From Porpolomopsis calyptriformis (Eukaryota > Basidiomycota > Agaricomycetes > Agaricales > Hygrophoraceae), in NCBI GenBank assembly GCA_951640195.1, contig OX621168.1:1364001-1428000 (forward strand): DNA of 64,000 bases, written 5' to 3'. Shown here piece by piece: positions 1-11,686 of this stretch; within the stretch, counting starts at the first letter, position 1; every line of letters begins with the position of its first letter. Under the pieces are notes generated by a model that was not told where the DNA came from, did no database searches, and saw only the letters and a program-made list of their open reading frames with translations. The position numbers were made by a program, and so were the translations under genes.

Positions 1-106
1 TCTTTATAGAGGTGGCAGAAGTTTGAGTCAGAATTCTTGAGCTGATTCATCAGGAGTGCTCAGGTGGTGCACTCTTACCTGCCTCAGGGTATGTGCTGAC
101 AAACTT

Positions 107-307
107 TTAAAAGCGATTCGGCCGAGACAGACGCAACGACAGTAACCGGACACCACTCTTGAAACCAGCTGTTATGTTTGATTCTCGTTCAAGTGGGTCC
201 ACGTCAAGCAGACGACCAAGTCCGGAAACCATATTCATGCTGTCCTTATCGAGATGCAATGTGTAGAGCAGACGACGAACAGGATGATGAGCCCACAAGG
301 GGTTCAT
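107..307 (-). CDS. Possible first exon of a gene leaving the left edge
   Basis: A 66-codon open frame on the minus strand starts at an ATG 247 bp from the dehydrogenase start, in a divergent arrangement. A possible acceptor (ending gaggcag) and GT-rich donors lie just beyond its stop, so it could be the first exon of a spliced gene that continues past position 1. The peptide resembles no family I know. It may equally be a chance frame in a promoter region. Confidence 0.25.
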   Translation of the reverse strand: MNPLWAHHPVRRLLYTLHLDKDSMNMVSGLGRLLDVDPLERESNITAGFKSGVRLLSLRLSRPNRF

Positions 308-554
308 AGTTCACTCGCCTGAAATAGGTTTGTGTCGATTTTCATCGCGAAGCAGTAAATTGGCAACTCTCGTCGTCTGTAATGCATATATCAGAGGAAA
401 CGAAACGCACAGAAAGCTGGTCGGCAACCCGTCACGGTGAACGGTCTGCCGTGTGGTGGTTCGTGGCTGACACATGTCCTCTCGATCGCTTCGTGGGGTT
501 GCTCGATCTCGGCAGGTCACGTGTTGCATTATGCATTCGTCTTTGCCATGTTCT

Positions 555-1787
555 ATGTTACGCTACCTGAGGACCTACGCCAGTATTCCGAGCCTCGATG
601 TTGCGCGAGTGAAGAGTATTGGTTTTATTGGGCTGGGTCGGATGGGTTCTGAAATGGCTTTCAATCTGTTTGCCAAAAGATTCACACAAGCACAAGACTC
701 GCAATTCATCGTTTGCGACGTCGTTCCTGATAGTGCTCGATCATTCTGTGATGGGTTTCTCGCCCAGTTTCCGGCGGCACAAGTTCGCGTTGTTCTTACG
801 CCGGGAGAGTAAGTCTCGGTCTTTGGTTCAATCGTCCTAGCCGATCCCATCGAACCTCAATGCAGGGTTGTTTTAGCTTCCCAGACTGTTGTCACCATGC
901 TCCCATCTTCCCCACAAGTCCGCACTGTATATTCGGAAACTGGTGGTGTAATACCCGCGATCAAATCCCTGTCTCTACCCCTTGCCAAAGAGACACTCTG
1001 CATTGACTCGACGACATTGGACGTGGGCGTTGCACGAAGTGTAGCTCGCGAGATCAACCAAGCTGGTGCACAGATGGTCGATGCTCCCGTATCCGGAGGT
1101 CCGCTTGCTCATATCTTAACAATTGCTTCGTCGTTCAATACCATTATTCCTGCAGGTGTCATGGGCGCAAAAGCTGGCACACTATCGTTTCTTGTTGGGG
1201 GCGACGAGACGGCATTCGGCCTTTCAAAGCCAGTTCTCGAAAATATGGGGGAATGCATCATTCACTGTGGTCCCTCGGGCGCTGGACTTGGAGCGAAGAT
1301 TTGCAATAACCTTATCTTAGGCGTCGAACAGATTGTTGTAGCGGAAGCTATGCTCCTTGGTCAGAAGCTGGGCTTAGATCCGTCTGTACTTGCAGGCGTC
1401 ATAAATAATTCTACGGGAGGCTGCTGGTCATCATCCGTCAATAATCCTGTGCCATGTGCTCTTCCTGGCCGTTCACCGCCCTGTGAGAGGGATTACGAAG
1501 GTGGTTTCGCCACAGCCTTGATGTTGAAGGTGCGGAAGGCTCCTCTTCCGTGCTGGCGTTGACTGGACTGATCCAGTACTGGTTAGGACATGGGCCTAGC
1601 TAATGATATCGCGGCGAATTTCAAAATCCCTCTGCCTCTTGGGGAAGCGGCCGAGGGTATCTACGCAGACGCGATCAAGCGAGATCCAGATTCGGCACGA
1701 AAGGACTTCTCATCTGTGTATCAATACCTTCGTACGGCATCGTTAGAAGGACGAAAGGTTCCACTCGGGGAGCAAGCATCTGCGTAA
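555..1787 (+). CDS. HIBADH: 3-hydroxyisobutyrate dehydrogenase, mitochondrial
   Basis: Oxidises 3-hydroxyisobutyrate to methylmalonate semialdehyde with NAD+ in mitochondrial valine breakdown. The exons 555-808, 866-1098, 1156-1529 and 1587-1787 join in frame to 353 codons. The start at 555 gives a short basic N-terminus (MLRYLRTYAS) that fits a mitochondrial presequence. The Rossmann motif GFIGLGRMG follows at about residues 23-31. The substrate-site signature DAPVSGG is formed across the second splice. GAKICNN carries the catalytic lysine, and the late motif LMLKDMGLA is formed across the third splice. The length is close to that of animal and fungal enzymes. Intron 2 is 57 bp and contains no in-frame stop, so an unspliced message would still read through. 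No damage is seen. Confidence 0.93.
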
Positions 1788-2014
1788 CTTAATGTCACAG
1801 TATGGATATCCAGCCTTTTCGACGCCTTCAGACCCATTATTTGAATTGTTTCGCGCTCGAGCATGGGGTTATCAATAAATATTGAAATATTAAAACGTGT
1901 TTCGTCGGAAGTAATTCCGAATTCCGACAATTTCGTGAATAAATTTAATAAATACAAATATAACTCTGTCCTCCAACGGCTTGGCACTGGCACCAGTAGC
2001 CACCCCCATCACAC

Positions 2015-3840
2015 ATGGCCAGCAGCACCCAAAAGCCAAACGCCATTGTCTTCGGTCAGTACCACATCCATCCAGTTCTCAATCGCTCCTGTCGTTCACC
2101 CCAATCTGGTTGATCAGGTGGCGTGAACACATACTCAAGGGCTCTCGCTGCTTTACTCGTGCCTGTTGAGGGAGAGCGTTTAGTGTCGGTATGTCACACT
2201 GCACTAGTTCTGCTCGTTTGGAGCTAACTGCCTTTGTAGCATCTTCGGATAGTCGACAAATTTTCCGTGGACCCGCCGACCACGTACGTCGCTAATCTCG
2301 ATCCTGCGCCGCGTTTGAGCCGTCGATTAACGGAACTATTGGTTTAGCTATATTGGCGCTGAGTTTACCAAGGTTCTTCAGAAGCCTGACGTGGAATACC
2401 GACAGGCAAATTTGACGGTTGCATGTGAGCACAACTCTGTCCTTCTCGCTACGTAACTCACGAAACATTCATAGCGACAATCGCCGCAAGCTTTGATCCT
2501 CCCGAGGGGAAACCACCTTACGACTATATTTTCGACTTGACTGGCGAAGTTCGACATGATCGAAGTGAAGTGGTACGAGCCAGACACTCTTCTTGTGTTC
2601 CAAACTTGTCGATCGCCATGCTAGGTTCAAATCAAGACTACTTGCAACATTGCCCGATTAATCGGCCTTGAAGCTGCTCGTCGGAAAGTCAAGGCTTACA
2701 TCCGGTTGCAGCATCCATTTTACGAAACTCCTGAAAGAGGTTCACATGACGAGAAAGTGGATGTCATCCCTGAAGGAACCCTTGGAATTTGGTGGCATGA
2801 AACACTTCGCATGTTAGCCGCAATCGATGGGTAAGATATCCTTTTCTCTTGTGAAGATGATCATTCACGATACCTGTCCACAGCCTTAATCTAATTATAC
2901 TCCGAGTTGGTTTCGGTTACGGACCTTACATCGATTTTGGTACCAGTGCGTTGTTTGTCCAGTCATCTAGTGCGCATTTTTGACCTCCCTTCAGTTACTT
3001 CGGTCATCACAGTTGGCTCAGTATATGGGTACATGAAGAAGCCCATGAGATCTATGTAACGCAGACAATTTGTCGCCACACAGTTTCAGTTTTTCCTCAC
3101 CAACTATTCTGTTCCTTTAGTTGGGCTCCTGGCAAGAATCCTACCAACACCGTCCATGTAGACGATATCTCTGGAGGACTCTGGGCTTGTGCCGAATGGA
3201 TGGCGTTTGTTGGGCGAAAGGAGGCCGACTCACTCGCAGGAGAAGAAATTCTTTTCCACAACGACAAAAAGAAGATCGCTGAAGTAACAGGGATGCCTCC
3301 TCACGATGCGAAACTCATCGCTCCACTATTCAATCTTGTAGGTTTTCCTTCTTCCATTAATCCTTCCCTTTTGCACGCGCTTACAAACATTCTTGTAGGT
3401 AGATGACTCCCGCAGTACGCTGCTCAGCTGCGGGAACGTCGTCACGTCGTTCTTCGGCACTACCTTTGAATTTTTCAACTTTGTAACGAGCACGGTAGCA
3501 AAGGTACACGTTACAACTCCTCTCCTTTGTCACCCCACCACCCTAAAACCACATTTCACAGTTCAACTTGGATGATGCCGTTGAAGATATCAATGAGCAT
3601 CACGTCAGCGGATGGACCGAAATGATCACCAACTCGAAGCCTCCCATACCCAACACGCCGTTATCTGCTTATATGGATAACTACTCCCTGGCAAAACATG
3701 TTGTCGCCCTCAATAATGGGAAAATCAAGGGTGTTCTGGGTTACAAGCTTAAGAAACCAGAATTCAATCACGACAACCTAAAGGAGATCGTCGACAAATG
3801 GAAGGCTGAGGGAAGTTGGCCAAATTTAGAGGAGAAATAG
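2015..3840 (+). CDS. NAD(P)-binding extended-SDR-like protein
   Basis: Eleven exons join in frame to 419 codons: 2015-2054, 2118-2188, 2240-2283, 2348-2424, 2475-2572, 2625-2830, 2884-2945, 2995-3055, 3121-3337, 3399-3503 and 3562-3840. The N-terminus (AIVFGG, formed across the first splice) fits a Rossmann-type strand and glycine turn, though it is not a textbook GxxGxxG. Later motifs are ILRVGFGYGP, NPTNTVHVDDISGGLWA and, near the C-terminus, SLAKHVVALNNGKIKGVLGY. These match fungal proteins usually labelled NAD(P)-binding or nucleoside-sugar epimerase/3-beta-HSD-like. The substrate cannot be inferred. It lies in tandem, same strand, 227 bp after the dehydrogenase. Introns are 50-65 bp. The family level is solid; the reaction is unknown. 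Confidence 0.85.
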
Positions 3841-4338
3841 GAGGGAAGCGGTGATTCTTGATTCTAACCTTAGTTCCTTCTTTATTGCTCTCTTGCTAAC
3901 GAAAGGTGTCCCCAAGTCGAATATTCTCTTCTCGTCATCCTTTATTCCTAATTCCGTCGATCGTGACCGTGTCTCGTGCTCTAGTCTTATATTTTGTCCT
4001 GGCCGTCTTTATTGGTATCCTACCATTGTGATTTATACAGATCATTTACAGTCTGCTCGCCGAGTCGATGTGATCCATGGCCATTCGCAATCGATCCGAA
4101 AACCAGCTCACAGGGTGTATAAAGGAACCTCCGTAGTTCTATAAACGGGCTCCCCTTCTAAGATGCAGGTGCAATGTCAACACGCAAGCGGACATTTGCG
4201 TATTTATTCGTCTCCTGCATATGTACTCGGGCAGGTATAGTAAGGGAGAGGCAACCTTAGGACCCTAGGTCTCATACATCTCGTCACAAAGATTACCTTG
4301 AGTCTTCTTGTTGCCGTCCCACTCGTGGTCCTCATGTG
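3841..4338 (+). other. Intergenic, convergent 3' ends
   Basis: About 500 bp between the SDR-like gene and the first, broken arrestin copy, which run towards each other. It should hold the 3' UTRs of both. At 4315-4365 is the 'gtggtcctc..gtgcccagtatggact' stretch that recurs downstream of every arrestin copy. No other feature is supported. Confidence 0.5.
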
Positions 4339-4339
4339 C

Positions 4340-5370
4340 CCAGTATGGACTACGGGAAATTTAAATCAACATTGCGACGAGCAAGGCGCAAGTCGATCTG
4401 CGAGGGTGTAGTCGGAGGGACAGGGAACAAAGGTTCTTTGTTAGCGGGGGAAGGTGAAGGGACCTCAGACCGCTTTAATGGTTTGGTCTCGGTGGAAATG
4501 GTAAGGCGGAATGGGATGGGAGTGAAATTTGGGAAAGATGGGAAAGCTGGTGTGGAGAACTGTGACTATCAATATTGCATCACCACGAAAACACTAAACC
4601 TACCTCAGCTTGTACGTGCGAGTAGTCGCCCCAAGGCCACCTGCTAATATGACTTTCAAGGTTGTATGATTTCCAGTCTTGGTTCTGTCCACCGATCAAT
4701 AGTACCTTATTGTTAATATCATATGGTGATGCCGCAGGCACCACAAGAAAGACTTGGTGGATAAGAAGATCCTTCTCGAGGAGACTAAGGCGCTCCCAGA
4801 TGACTTTGACAAGGTACTTGACAACACTGCGAGCAGTGTTGGTCGCTGAATAAAAGGAAGGCGGCAGTTCAGACGGAAGGTTGAATTGAAAAGGAAATCG
4901 GGGGGCCGGAAAGGTAGAGGAAGTGGGGTAACTTCCTTGGGTCCAAAGAGTTTTGTCAAAATTTACGAGCGGGACTTTGTCGTTGTATGTTCCACCAGAA
5001 CTGTCTCGGGGACTATCTGTGACGGTACTAACCAGAGGGATACGGATTGGCAAACCGCATTATGACAGTAATGGTCGACATACGGTTATATAAAGCACCC
5101 ACGCACGGCTTTACCAAGTTGGATCATTCCCAGGCGCTCTGATAGTAGTGCTGGGTGGGTGCAGCCTGAGTCGGTACTTTGCCATCAACTGAATTGGTCT
5201 GGCGGTGTGTCCATATGTACACTAGCGGAACGAGGCGGAAAAGCGCGGTGGTGAGGATCCGGACTTGCTCCTCCTGGGCGAGGGCAAGGTTGATGTCGAC
5301 ATAGCCATTGAGTATTTCACCCGCAACACTGGTTTGCGTCTCAAAATGAAGGCTGGGAATTGCTATCCAT
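4340..5370 (-). pseudogene. Arrestin-domain gene copy 1, broken
   Basis: Same family and order as the four intact copies to the right. The ATG equivalent to theirs is at 5370, but an 8-bp deletion just after it shifts the frame, so the conserved LHFETQTSVAGE block is read only in another frame. Exon 1 also loses the DKI of the AQEDKIEQVRV motif. Exon 2 is recognisable (ELPPSFYSATNTARSVVKYL, WPWGDYSHVQAEV). The C-terminal exon runs only to QIDLRLAR before joining sequence that in other copies lies beyond the stop codon, so roughly 350 bp including exon 4 are deleted. Three independent lesions make it a pseudogene. Confidence 0.85.
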
Positions 5371-5625
5371 TCATTAGCTCTGCAAATATAAAGCGGGACG
5401 GGGGAATCACCGATGCACAGCTTGAAGACACTTTGCCAAAGAGTCACGGTGTTGCAGTCCGATCAACACAAGTAAACCTACAAAGGGTAATTCATCCGGG
5501 TGTCTTTCTACATTGTACAGATTGCACTAGTTCTTCTCATCCTCATCCAACTCATGGTCCTCGTGTGCCCAGTATGGACTAGGAAATGTCAATCAGTATA
5601 TGTATGAGCCAAGCGAGTGGGGTAA
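5371..5625. other. Intergenic between arrestin copies 1 and 2
   Basis: Holds the promoter side of copy 1 and the 3' flank of copy 2. Positions 5515-5615 carry the flank shared by the array, containing 'ttcttctcatcctcatccaa' followed by a gtgcccagtatggact box. Confidence 0.5.
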
Positions 5626-6963
5626 TTACGGAGGAAGGTCCAACTCCAGAGGTATATCGGGTGGGGGTATATCCGCGTAACTGGCACTGGAACTAGACGG
5701 GCCCACAAGTCTACGTGGTCCAACGCCGGAGTTGATGACAACAAAAAAGTCGCCCTCAAGATCGTTTCCCATTCCGGGGAAAGGAATCTTGAGACGGATG
5801 CGATACTGCGGATTAAATAAGTGTCGCGCTTCTGTGTTAGGAGAGATTGAAGTGAACCTGGTTGCCCAGCGTGCGGGTTTCAAATGAAGGGGGACATGTG
5901 AAGATCATGAACGACTCAAAATGCACTTTACGTTTCCACGTCCCTCTGTCTTTATCATCCTTCTCTCCTGGTTGAGGTACCCATTCCGGCTCCTCCGCCC
6001 ATGTTTTGAATTTGTCACCGAGTTTAGTCAAAGCTAGTTGGTCATGCATACCACCAAGATACGCGACATGTCTTTTAAAAGACCTGTTATGCCTTGAGGC
6101 TTGAACATGCACTTTGGAATCAAGCCGCAAGTTAATCTGTGAGGGTGAAGTTGGGGGGGCAGGGAACAGGGGTTCATTTTCGGACGTGAAAGGAGAAGGG
6201 ACCGCAGAGCGTTTTAATGGCTTAGTCTCGGTGATAACCATAAGGCGGAATGGGATGGAAGTGAAGATGGGGAAAGAAGAAAGAGCTGGAATAGTGAACT
6301 ATGGTATGAAATGGCCATGAGTACTGGATGACCACAAGGGTGCCAAACGTACCTCTGCATGTACATATGAGTAGTCTCCCCATGGCCACTTCCTTATGCG
6401 ACTTTCAAGGTTGCAGGGTTTCCACTCTTGGTTCCACCCACCCACTAACGATGCCTTATTGCTGATATTGGCCTGAGATGCTGCGGGTAGAACAGGAAAA
6501 ACTTGATGGATACGACGGTTCCTCCTGAAGAAACCAGGGCGCTCCCCAACGACTTTGATGAGATATTTGATGACACCAGAGGTAGACCCAGTTGATGAGT
6601 AATAGGAGGGTGGCAGTCCAGATGGAAGGTTGAATTGGAATGGAAGTGGGAGGGTACCAAGGAGAGAGGTACTTTGTCCTTGGGTCCAAATGGTTTCGCC
6701 CGTCTTTATGAGCATAATCTTTTCTCTGCATGTCCGGCGTGAATTGCCAGAACCAACGGTGATAGAACTAATCACAAATTAGCAAGACGGACACATCCAT
6801 AATGATAATGGTCAACACACGTCTGTATAAAGCCAATTAGCTTGACCCGGACTTGCTCGATCTTGTCCTCTTGAGCGAGGGCGAGATTGATGTCGACATG
6901 GCCGTTGAGTGTTTCACCAGCAACACGGGATTGTGTCTCGAAATGAAGAGTGAGTGCTTCCAT
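5626..6963 (-). CDS. Arrestin-domain protein, copy 2
   Basis: Exons on the minus strand are 6963-6821, 6767-6353, 6298-5858 and 5805-5626. They join in frame to 392 residues with no internal stop. The arrestin N-like first exon reads LTLHFETQSRVAGETLNGHV followed by DINLALAQEDKIEQVRVKLIG. Exon 2 carries PLPFQFNLPSGLPPSYYSS and IKYLIKVVGERPGFFRRNRR. Exon 3 starts the C-terminal lobe. Exon 4 ends in a proline-rich tail (YADIPPPDIPLELDLPP) without a PPxY site. Arrestin-fold adaptors of fungi (ART/alpha-arrestin) couple membrane cargo to ubiquitin ligases, but the missing PPxY makes that role uncertain. It is most similar to copy 3, including flanking DNA. Confidence 0.85.
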
Positions 6964-7066
6964 GCATGCGATATGGGTTGGCTCTGCACTCCTATGTAAA
7001 TGGGACTGAGGACTGAGGAATTGCCGATCCGCAATACATAGGCGCTCCGCCGGCAGTGCGTTAGTT

Positions 7067-7130
7067 GGGCAGATAGTGTAATGGTAACATACCTGACTGG
7101 GTGCACTGGGTTCAATTCCCAGTCTGTCCA
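7067..7130 (+). tRNA. tRNA-like sequence, probably a tRNA pseudogene
   Basis: A 7-bp acceptor stem (gggcaga / tctgtcc, one G-U pair), a D-arm with an A-box-like tagtgtaatgg, and a perfect T-arm (ctggg / cccag) with the B-box ggttcaattcc all fold. Only about 15 nt lie between the D- and T-arms, where about 22 are needed for a normal anticodon arm plus variable loop. No standard anticodon loop can be drawn. It is either a tRNA that lost about 7 nt or the head of a tRNA-derived repeat. It sits about 100 bp upstream of the copy 2 start codon. Confidence 0.5.
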
Positions 7131-7689
7131 CTTACTTTTCCCAAATATATTCATCAAGGTCATCAAGCAGGTCTATGGGCTGATCACTCGTCAACCATAC
7201 GAGAAGGTAGGTTTACTCGGGACATTGATACTTTCCATCCATTGTGTTTGAGCTCGTCAAGGAACAAACTTTACATCAAGTCGGAGCCATGCATGTCATC
7301 GTTAGTCTGGTTTTATCACCTAGAAGTGCAACGTTCTCTGACAATCTCGTTGACCTTTTGTTTGAAATATCCCCTGTACCCTCGGTCTGATGGAAGATGT
7401 TCGAAATGGTCTGCTCGCATTTGATGTGGTACAAAAGACGATTTGCTGTATGTTATCCTCTCGCTCTCCAATGAACCAGCGCTCATCTCATTCCGCAGAA
7501 AAGCGGACAGAGGCATGACTGATGCAATGATTTACTTCATCATTGCGAGCGGATTATCCGGTACTTCTTCTGGGTCATCATTTAGCTTTTCGCTTCACTC
7601 TACGTTACCGTTTACTCCTTGGGGACGAGACCTGGACATTCCGGTGACAATATTGGACGAGACGTGGCATGCATATGAAAAACAGAAGG
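7131..7689. other. Intergenic, no gene seen
   Basis: Open frames here are short and unrelated to any family I recognise. The right part may be older, unreadable remains of the WD40 gene that follows. Confidence 0.4.
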
Positions 7690-8000
7690 ATGGTCGCATT
7701 CTCTCAGGTGGCACATCTGTTGTGTCCAGATCCGGCGACGATAGTATTCGACTGTGGGCAGAGGCGCACATCTGAACACCCTCGAGGGACATTTTAGATG
7801 GGTAGGATCGGTCGCATTCTCCTCAGATGGCACGCGTATCGTATCTGCACCCAACAACAAAACCGTTTGGTTGTGGGACAGTCAGCGGTTTACATCCGAA
7901 CACCCTCGACTGACATTCTGGCCCATTCACGCCACAGCAACAAAACTCTTCAGCTGTAGGATGTATTCAGCAGTGCACATGTAAACACCCTTAAGGGTCA
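7690..8000 (+). pseudogene. WD40-repeat gene fragment
   Basis: Three decayed WD40 units follow one another. The first ends SGDDSIRLW near 7755. A frame change leads into GAHLNTLEGHFRWVGSVAFS, ending TVWLWDS near 7880. The third begins again with a GAH-like and TL-like start at about 7970 after another break. The wording is typical of the WD40 tails of fungal STAND/NACHT proteins, but no NACHT part is present. Frameshifts between units and no start codon mark it as a relic. Confidence 0.65.
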
Positions 8001-8436
8001 GTAAGATCGTCTTCTGACTTTACTACTTAATAATAATAAAATCACTTCGCAAGTTCAGTACTAGGCGAATGAGTGCTCTTATAGAGCAAATCTCCGACAG
8101 AAGATGTAGATGGTTTCGCAGACGAAGGATGGTCCTCTCATTCTCTGCGACCTCTGTCTAACTTAGTTGATGATGCACTCTATGTGTAAGTTCCAAACTG
8201 TCATAATGAATAGTGTTGTTCCCTACCTGCTAGCCATGCGTTACTAGTAACGCACAGTACTGTGCGTTATCAGAGAAGACCCCCAGCAAATGTCAAGCCA
8301 AACTAGATAGCGGCAGGTGTCTTCCTACAGATTGCACTAGTTCTTCTCATCCTCATCCAACTCATGATCCTCGTGTGCCCAGTATGGACTAGGAAATTTC
8401 AATCAGTATATGTGTGAGCCAAGTGACTGAGGATAA
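8001..8436. other. Intergenic, array 3' flank repeat
   Basis: No coding evidence. Positions 8325-8430 repeat, nearly base for base, the flank downstream of arrestin copy 2 (5515-5620), so the duplicated unit includes this 3' region. Confidence 0.5.
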
Positions 8437-9788
8437 TTACGGAGGAAGGTCCAACTCGAGAGGTATATCAGGTGGGGGTATATCTGCGTAATTGGCACTG
8501 GAACTAGACGGGCCTACAAGTCTACGTGGTTCGACGCCGGAGTTGATGGTAATGAAAAACTCGCTCTCAAGATCGTTTCCCATTCCGGGGAAAGGAATCT
8601 TGAGAAGGATGCGATACTGCATAAATAAAATAAGTGTCGTACTTGCATGTTAGAAGAGATTGAAGTGAACCTGGTTGCCCAGCGTGCGGGTTTCAAATGA
8701 AGGCGGACACGTGAAGATCATGAATGACTCGAAATGCGTTTTACGTTTCCACATCCCTCTGTCTTTATCATCCTTCTCTCCTGGTTGCGGCACCCATTCC
8801 GGCTCCCCCGACCACGTTTTGAATTTGTCACCCAGTCTAGCCAAGACTGGTTGGTCGTCCATACCACCAAGATGCGCGACACGTGTTGTATAAGACCTGT
8901 TACAGTTTGAGGCTTGAACACGCAGTTGGGAATAAAGGCGCAAGTTAATCTGTGAGGGTGAAGTTGGGGGAGCAGGGAACAGAGGTTCGTTTTTGGATGT
9001 GAAAGGAGAAGGAGCCTCAGATCGCTTTAATGGTTTAGTCTCAGTGATAACCATAAGGCGGAATGGGATGAAAGTGAAGATCGGAAAAGAAGAAAGAGCT
9101 GGAATAGTGAGCTATGGTATGAAATGGCCATTAGTACCGACTCACCACGAAAAAGCCAAACATACCTCTGCATATACATATGAGTAGTCTCCCCATGGCC
9201 ACTTCCTTATGCGACTTTCAAGGTTGTATAGTTTCCACTCTTGGTTCCACCCACCCACTAACGATGCCTTATTGATGATATTGGCCTGAGATGCTGCGGG
9301 TAGAACAGGAAACAGTTGATGGATACGACGGTTCCTCCTGAAGAAACCAGGCCGCTCCCCAACGACTTTGATGAGATATTTGATGACACCAGAGGTAGAC
9401 CCAGTTGATGAGTAATAGGAGGGTGGCAGTCCAGACGGAAGGTTGAATTGGAATAGAAGCCGGAGGGTACCAAGGAGAGAGACATTTTGTCCTTGGATCC
9501 AAAGGGGTCCATCCAACTTTATGAGCATGACCTTTTCTCTGTATGTCCGGCGTGAATCGCCAGAACCAACGGTGATAGAACTAATCACAAATCAGCAAGA
9601 CGCACACATCCATGGTGGTAATGGTCAACACACGTCTGTATAAAGCCAATTAGCTCGACCCGCACTTGCTCGATCTTGTCCTCTTGAGCGAGGGTGAGAT
9701 TGATGTCGACATGGCCATTGAGTGCTTCACCCGCAATACGGGTTTTCGTCTCAAAATGAAGAGTGAGTGCTTGAGAATTGCTATCCAT
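8437..9788 (-). CDS. Arrestin-domain protein, copy 3
   Basis: Exons on the minus strand are 9788-9634, 9580-9166, 9111-8671 and 8616-8437, giving 396 residues in frame with no stop. It has the same domain order and intron positions and phases as copy 2: LHFETKTRIAGEALNGHVDI in exon 1, PSGLPPSYYSSTGSTSGV and GERPGFFRRNRR in exon 2, and an IPFPGMGNDLESEFFITI block plus a proline-rich tail in exon 4. Exons 2-4 have exactly the same lengths as in copy 2 (415, 441 and 180 bp). This points to the most recent duplication in the array. The start ATGGATAGC is conserved with the broken copy 1. Confidence 0.86.
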
Positions 9789-10090
9789 ACATGCGATATG
9801 GGTTGGCTCTGCAAATTCCTATATAAACGGGATGCGCAGCTTGGCCGAAGCACAGGCGCTCCGCTGGCAGTGTTACTGCGATCCAGTCTATAGGTCGTCA
9901 GGCTGACATGTGAGAGTAGTGGATGTTTGTCCTAAGTGTACAATCAAAGCAAAACGAGAGAGAATGGTTCAACTCTTCTACACCTTCATTAGCTCTTCTC
10001 GTCCTCATCCCACGCGTGGTCCTCGTGTGACCAGTATCGACTATAGGAAATTTCAATCAGTATACTTATGGGCCGAGCGAGTGAGGATAG
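9789..10090. other. Intergenic between arrestin copies 3 and 4
   Basis: About 300 bp with the copy 3 promoter side and the copy 4 3' flank. Positions 9985-10085 are a diverged form of the array's shared flank. Nothing else is seen. Confidence 0.5.
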
Positions 10091-11431
10091 TTACGGAGGC
10101 AGGTCCAAAGGTATATCCGGTGGGGGCACATCTGCATAACTGGTATCAGAACTAGATTGGGGTGCAAGGCCAACACCTGAAGTGATGGCAATGGAATTTT
10201 CCGACTTGAGATCATTGTGAAGGCCGGGAAAAGGAATCCTGAGCTTGATGGTATACTGGATGATCGTGTCAGTGTTGTTAGCTAAAGCAAATTGAAAACA
10301 AACCCGATTGCCCAGTGTAGGAGTACTAAATGAAGGTGGACATGCGAATTCCATAAACGACTCGAAATGCACTCTGCGTTGCCACACACCCCTATGCTTA
10401 TCGTCCTTCTCTCCGGGTTGTGGTATCCATTCTGGCTCCTCCGACCATGTTTTGAATTTGTCGCCAAGTTTAGCTAGGGCGGATTTGTCGCGCATGCCAC
10501 CGAGATATGCGCCGTTGCGAGAAGAAGACTGGCTTTGACCTTCTGCCTGAATATGGACATGCCGAGCAAGACGCAAGTCAATCCGCAAGGGTGAAGTTGG
10601 AGGGGTAGGGAACGGGTATTGCTTGGCGGTGGAATGGGTAGGAGCCTCGGAACGCTTCAATGGCTTGGTCTTAGTGACAATGAGAAGGCGGAATGGGATC
10701 GGAGTGGAGATTGGGAAGGACGGAAGGGCAGGAATGGTAAACTGTGGAATGAAATATCATTAATCTCGCATCATCGTAAAATACCAGGCATACCTCTGCA
10801 GATACATGTGAGTAGTCTCCCCAAGGCCACTCCCTTATATGTCTTTCGCTGTTGAACGATTTCCATTCTTGGTTCCATCCGCTCACCAACAGCACCTTGT
10901 TGTTGAGATCGGTTGGCAATGATGCAGACACAACTGGGAAGACTTTGGTTATACGTCGATTCCTCCTGAAGAAACCAGGGCGCTCTCCGACAACTTTGAC
11001 AATGTACTTGACAGCGCCGTGGGAAGACCCAGCTATCGAATAAAAGGAAGGTGGCAGTTGAAGTGGAAGCTTGAATTCGAAATGGAACCGAGGGGTAAGA
11101 GAGCCAGGGGAAGAGACGCTGCTGTCTTTGCTCCAAAGAATTTCGTTAAATTTAAAGAGTGAGACCTTTTCCCTGTATGCTTGGCTTGTCTCCCCGTCAG
11201 AGAGCGTGATGGACCTGACGCGAAAGAAAAAGTCAGCAAGGCACAGACATACGCGTGGAAATGGACAACACACGTCTCTACCAACCCAAATAGCTTGACC
11301 CGAACTTGCTCGATCTTGTCCTCTTGAGCGAGGGCAAGATTGATGTCGACATCGCCATGGAGTGTTTCACCCGACAGGCGTGTGTGCGTCTCAAAATGAA
11401 GAGTGAGGGCTTTGGAATGGCTGCTACCCAT
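10091..11431 (-). CDS. Arrestin-domain protein, copy 4
   Basis: Exons on the minus strand are 11431-11274, 11214-10794, 10741-10304 and 10255-10091, joining to 393 residues in frame. The first exon reads ALTLHFETHTRLSGETLHGD. Exon 2 contains LQLPPSFYSIAGSSHGAVKY and GERPGFFRRNRR. Exon 3 has KFKTWSEEPEWIPQPGEKDD. Exon 4 has RIPFPGLHNDLKSE and the tail YADVPPPDIPLDLPP. The last intron (48 bp) has no stop and a length divisible by three, so a retained form would add 16 residues. Clearly more diverged from copies 2 and 3 than they are from each other. Confidence 0.86.
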
Positions 11432-11686
11432 GCGTGCAACGTGGGTTAGTCCTGAGAAAGGTGGTCAGGCGCCCAAGCACAGCTTCACCCGCTCAGACAA
11501 TGCACAGGCGCGTTACTGCGGTCTGGTCTATTGATCGAGGGGGGCATGTGAGTACAAGCAAAACTAGCATGCAGTACTGTAGTTCAACACCCATTTCATT
11601 CGTGGCCCTCGCGTGTCCAGCATGGACTGTAGAGAATTTCAGTTCGTATATGTATGGCCGAGAGGACGATGCTTACGGTATCTCCA

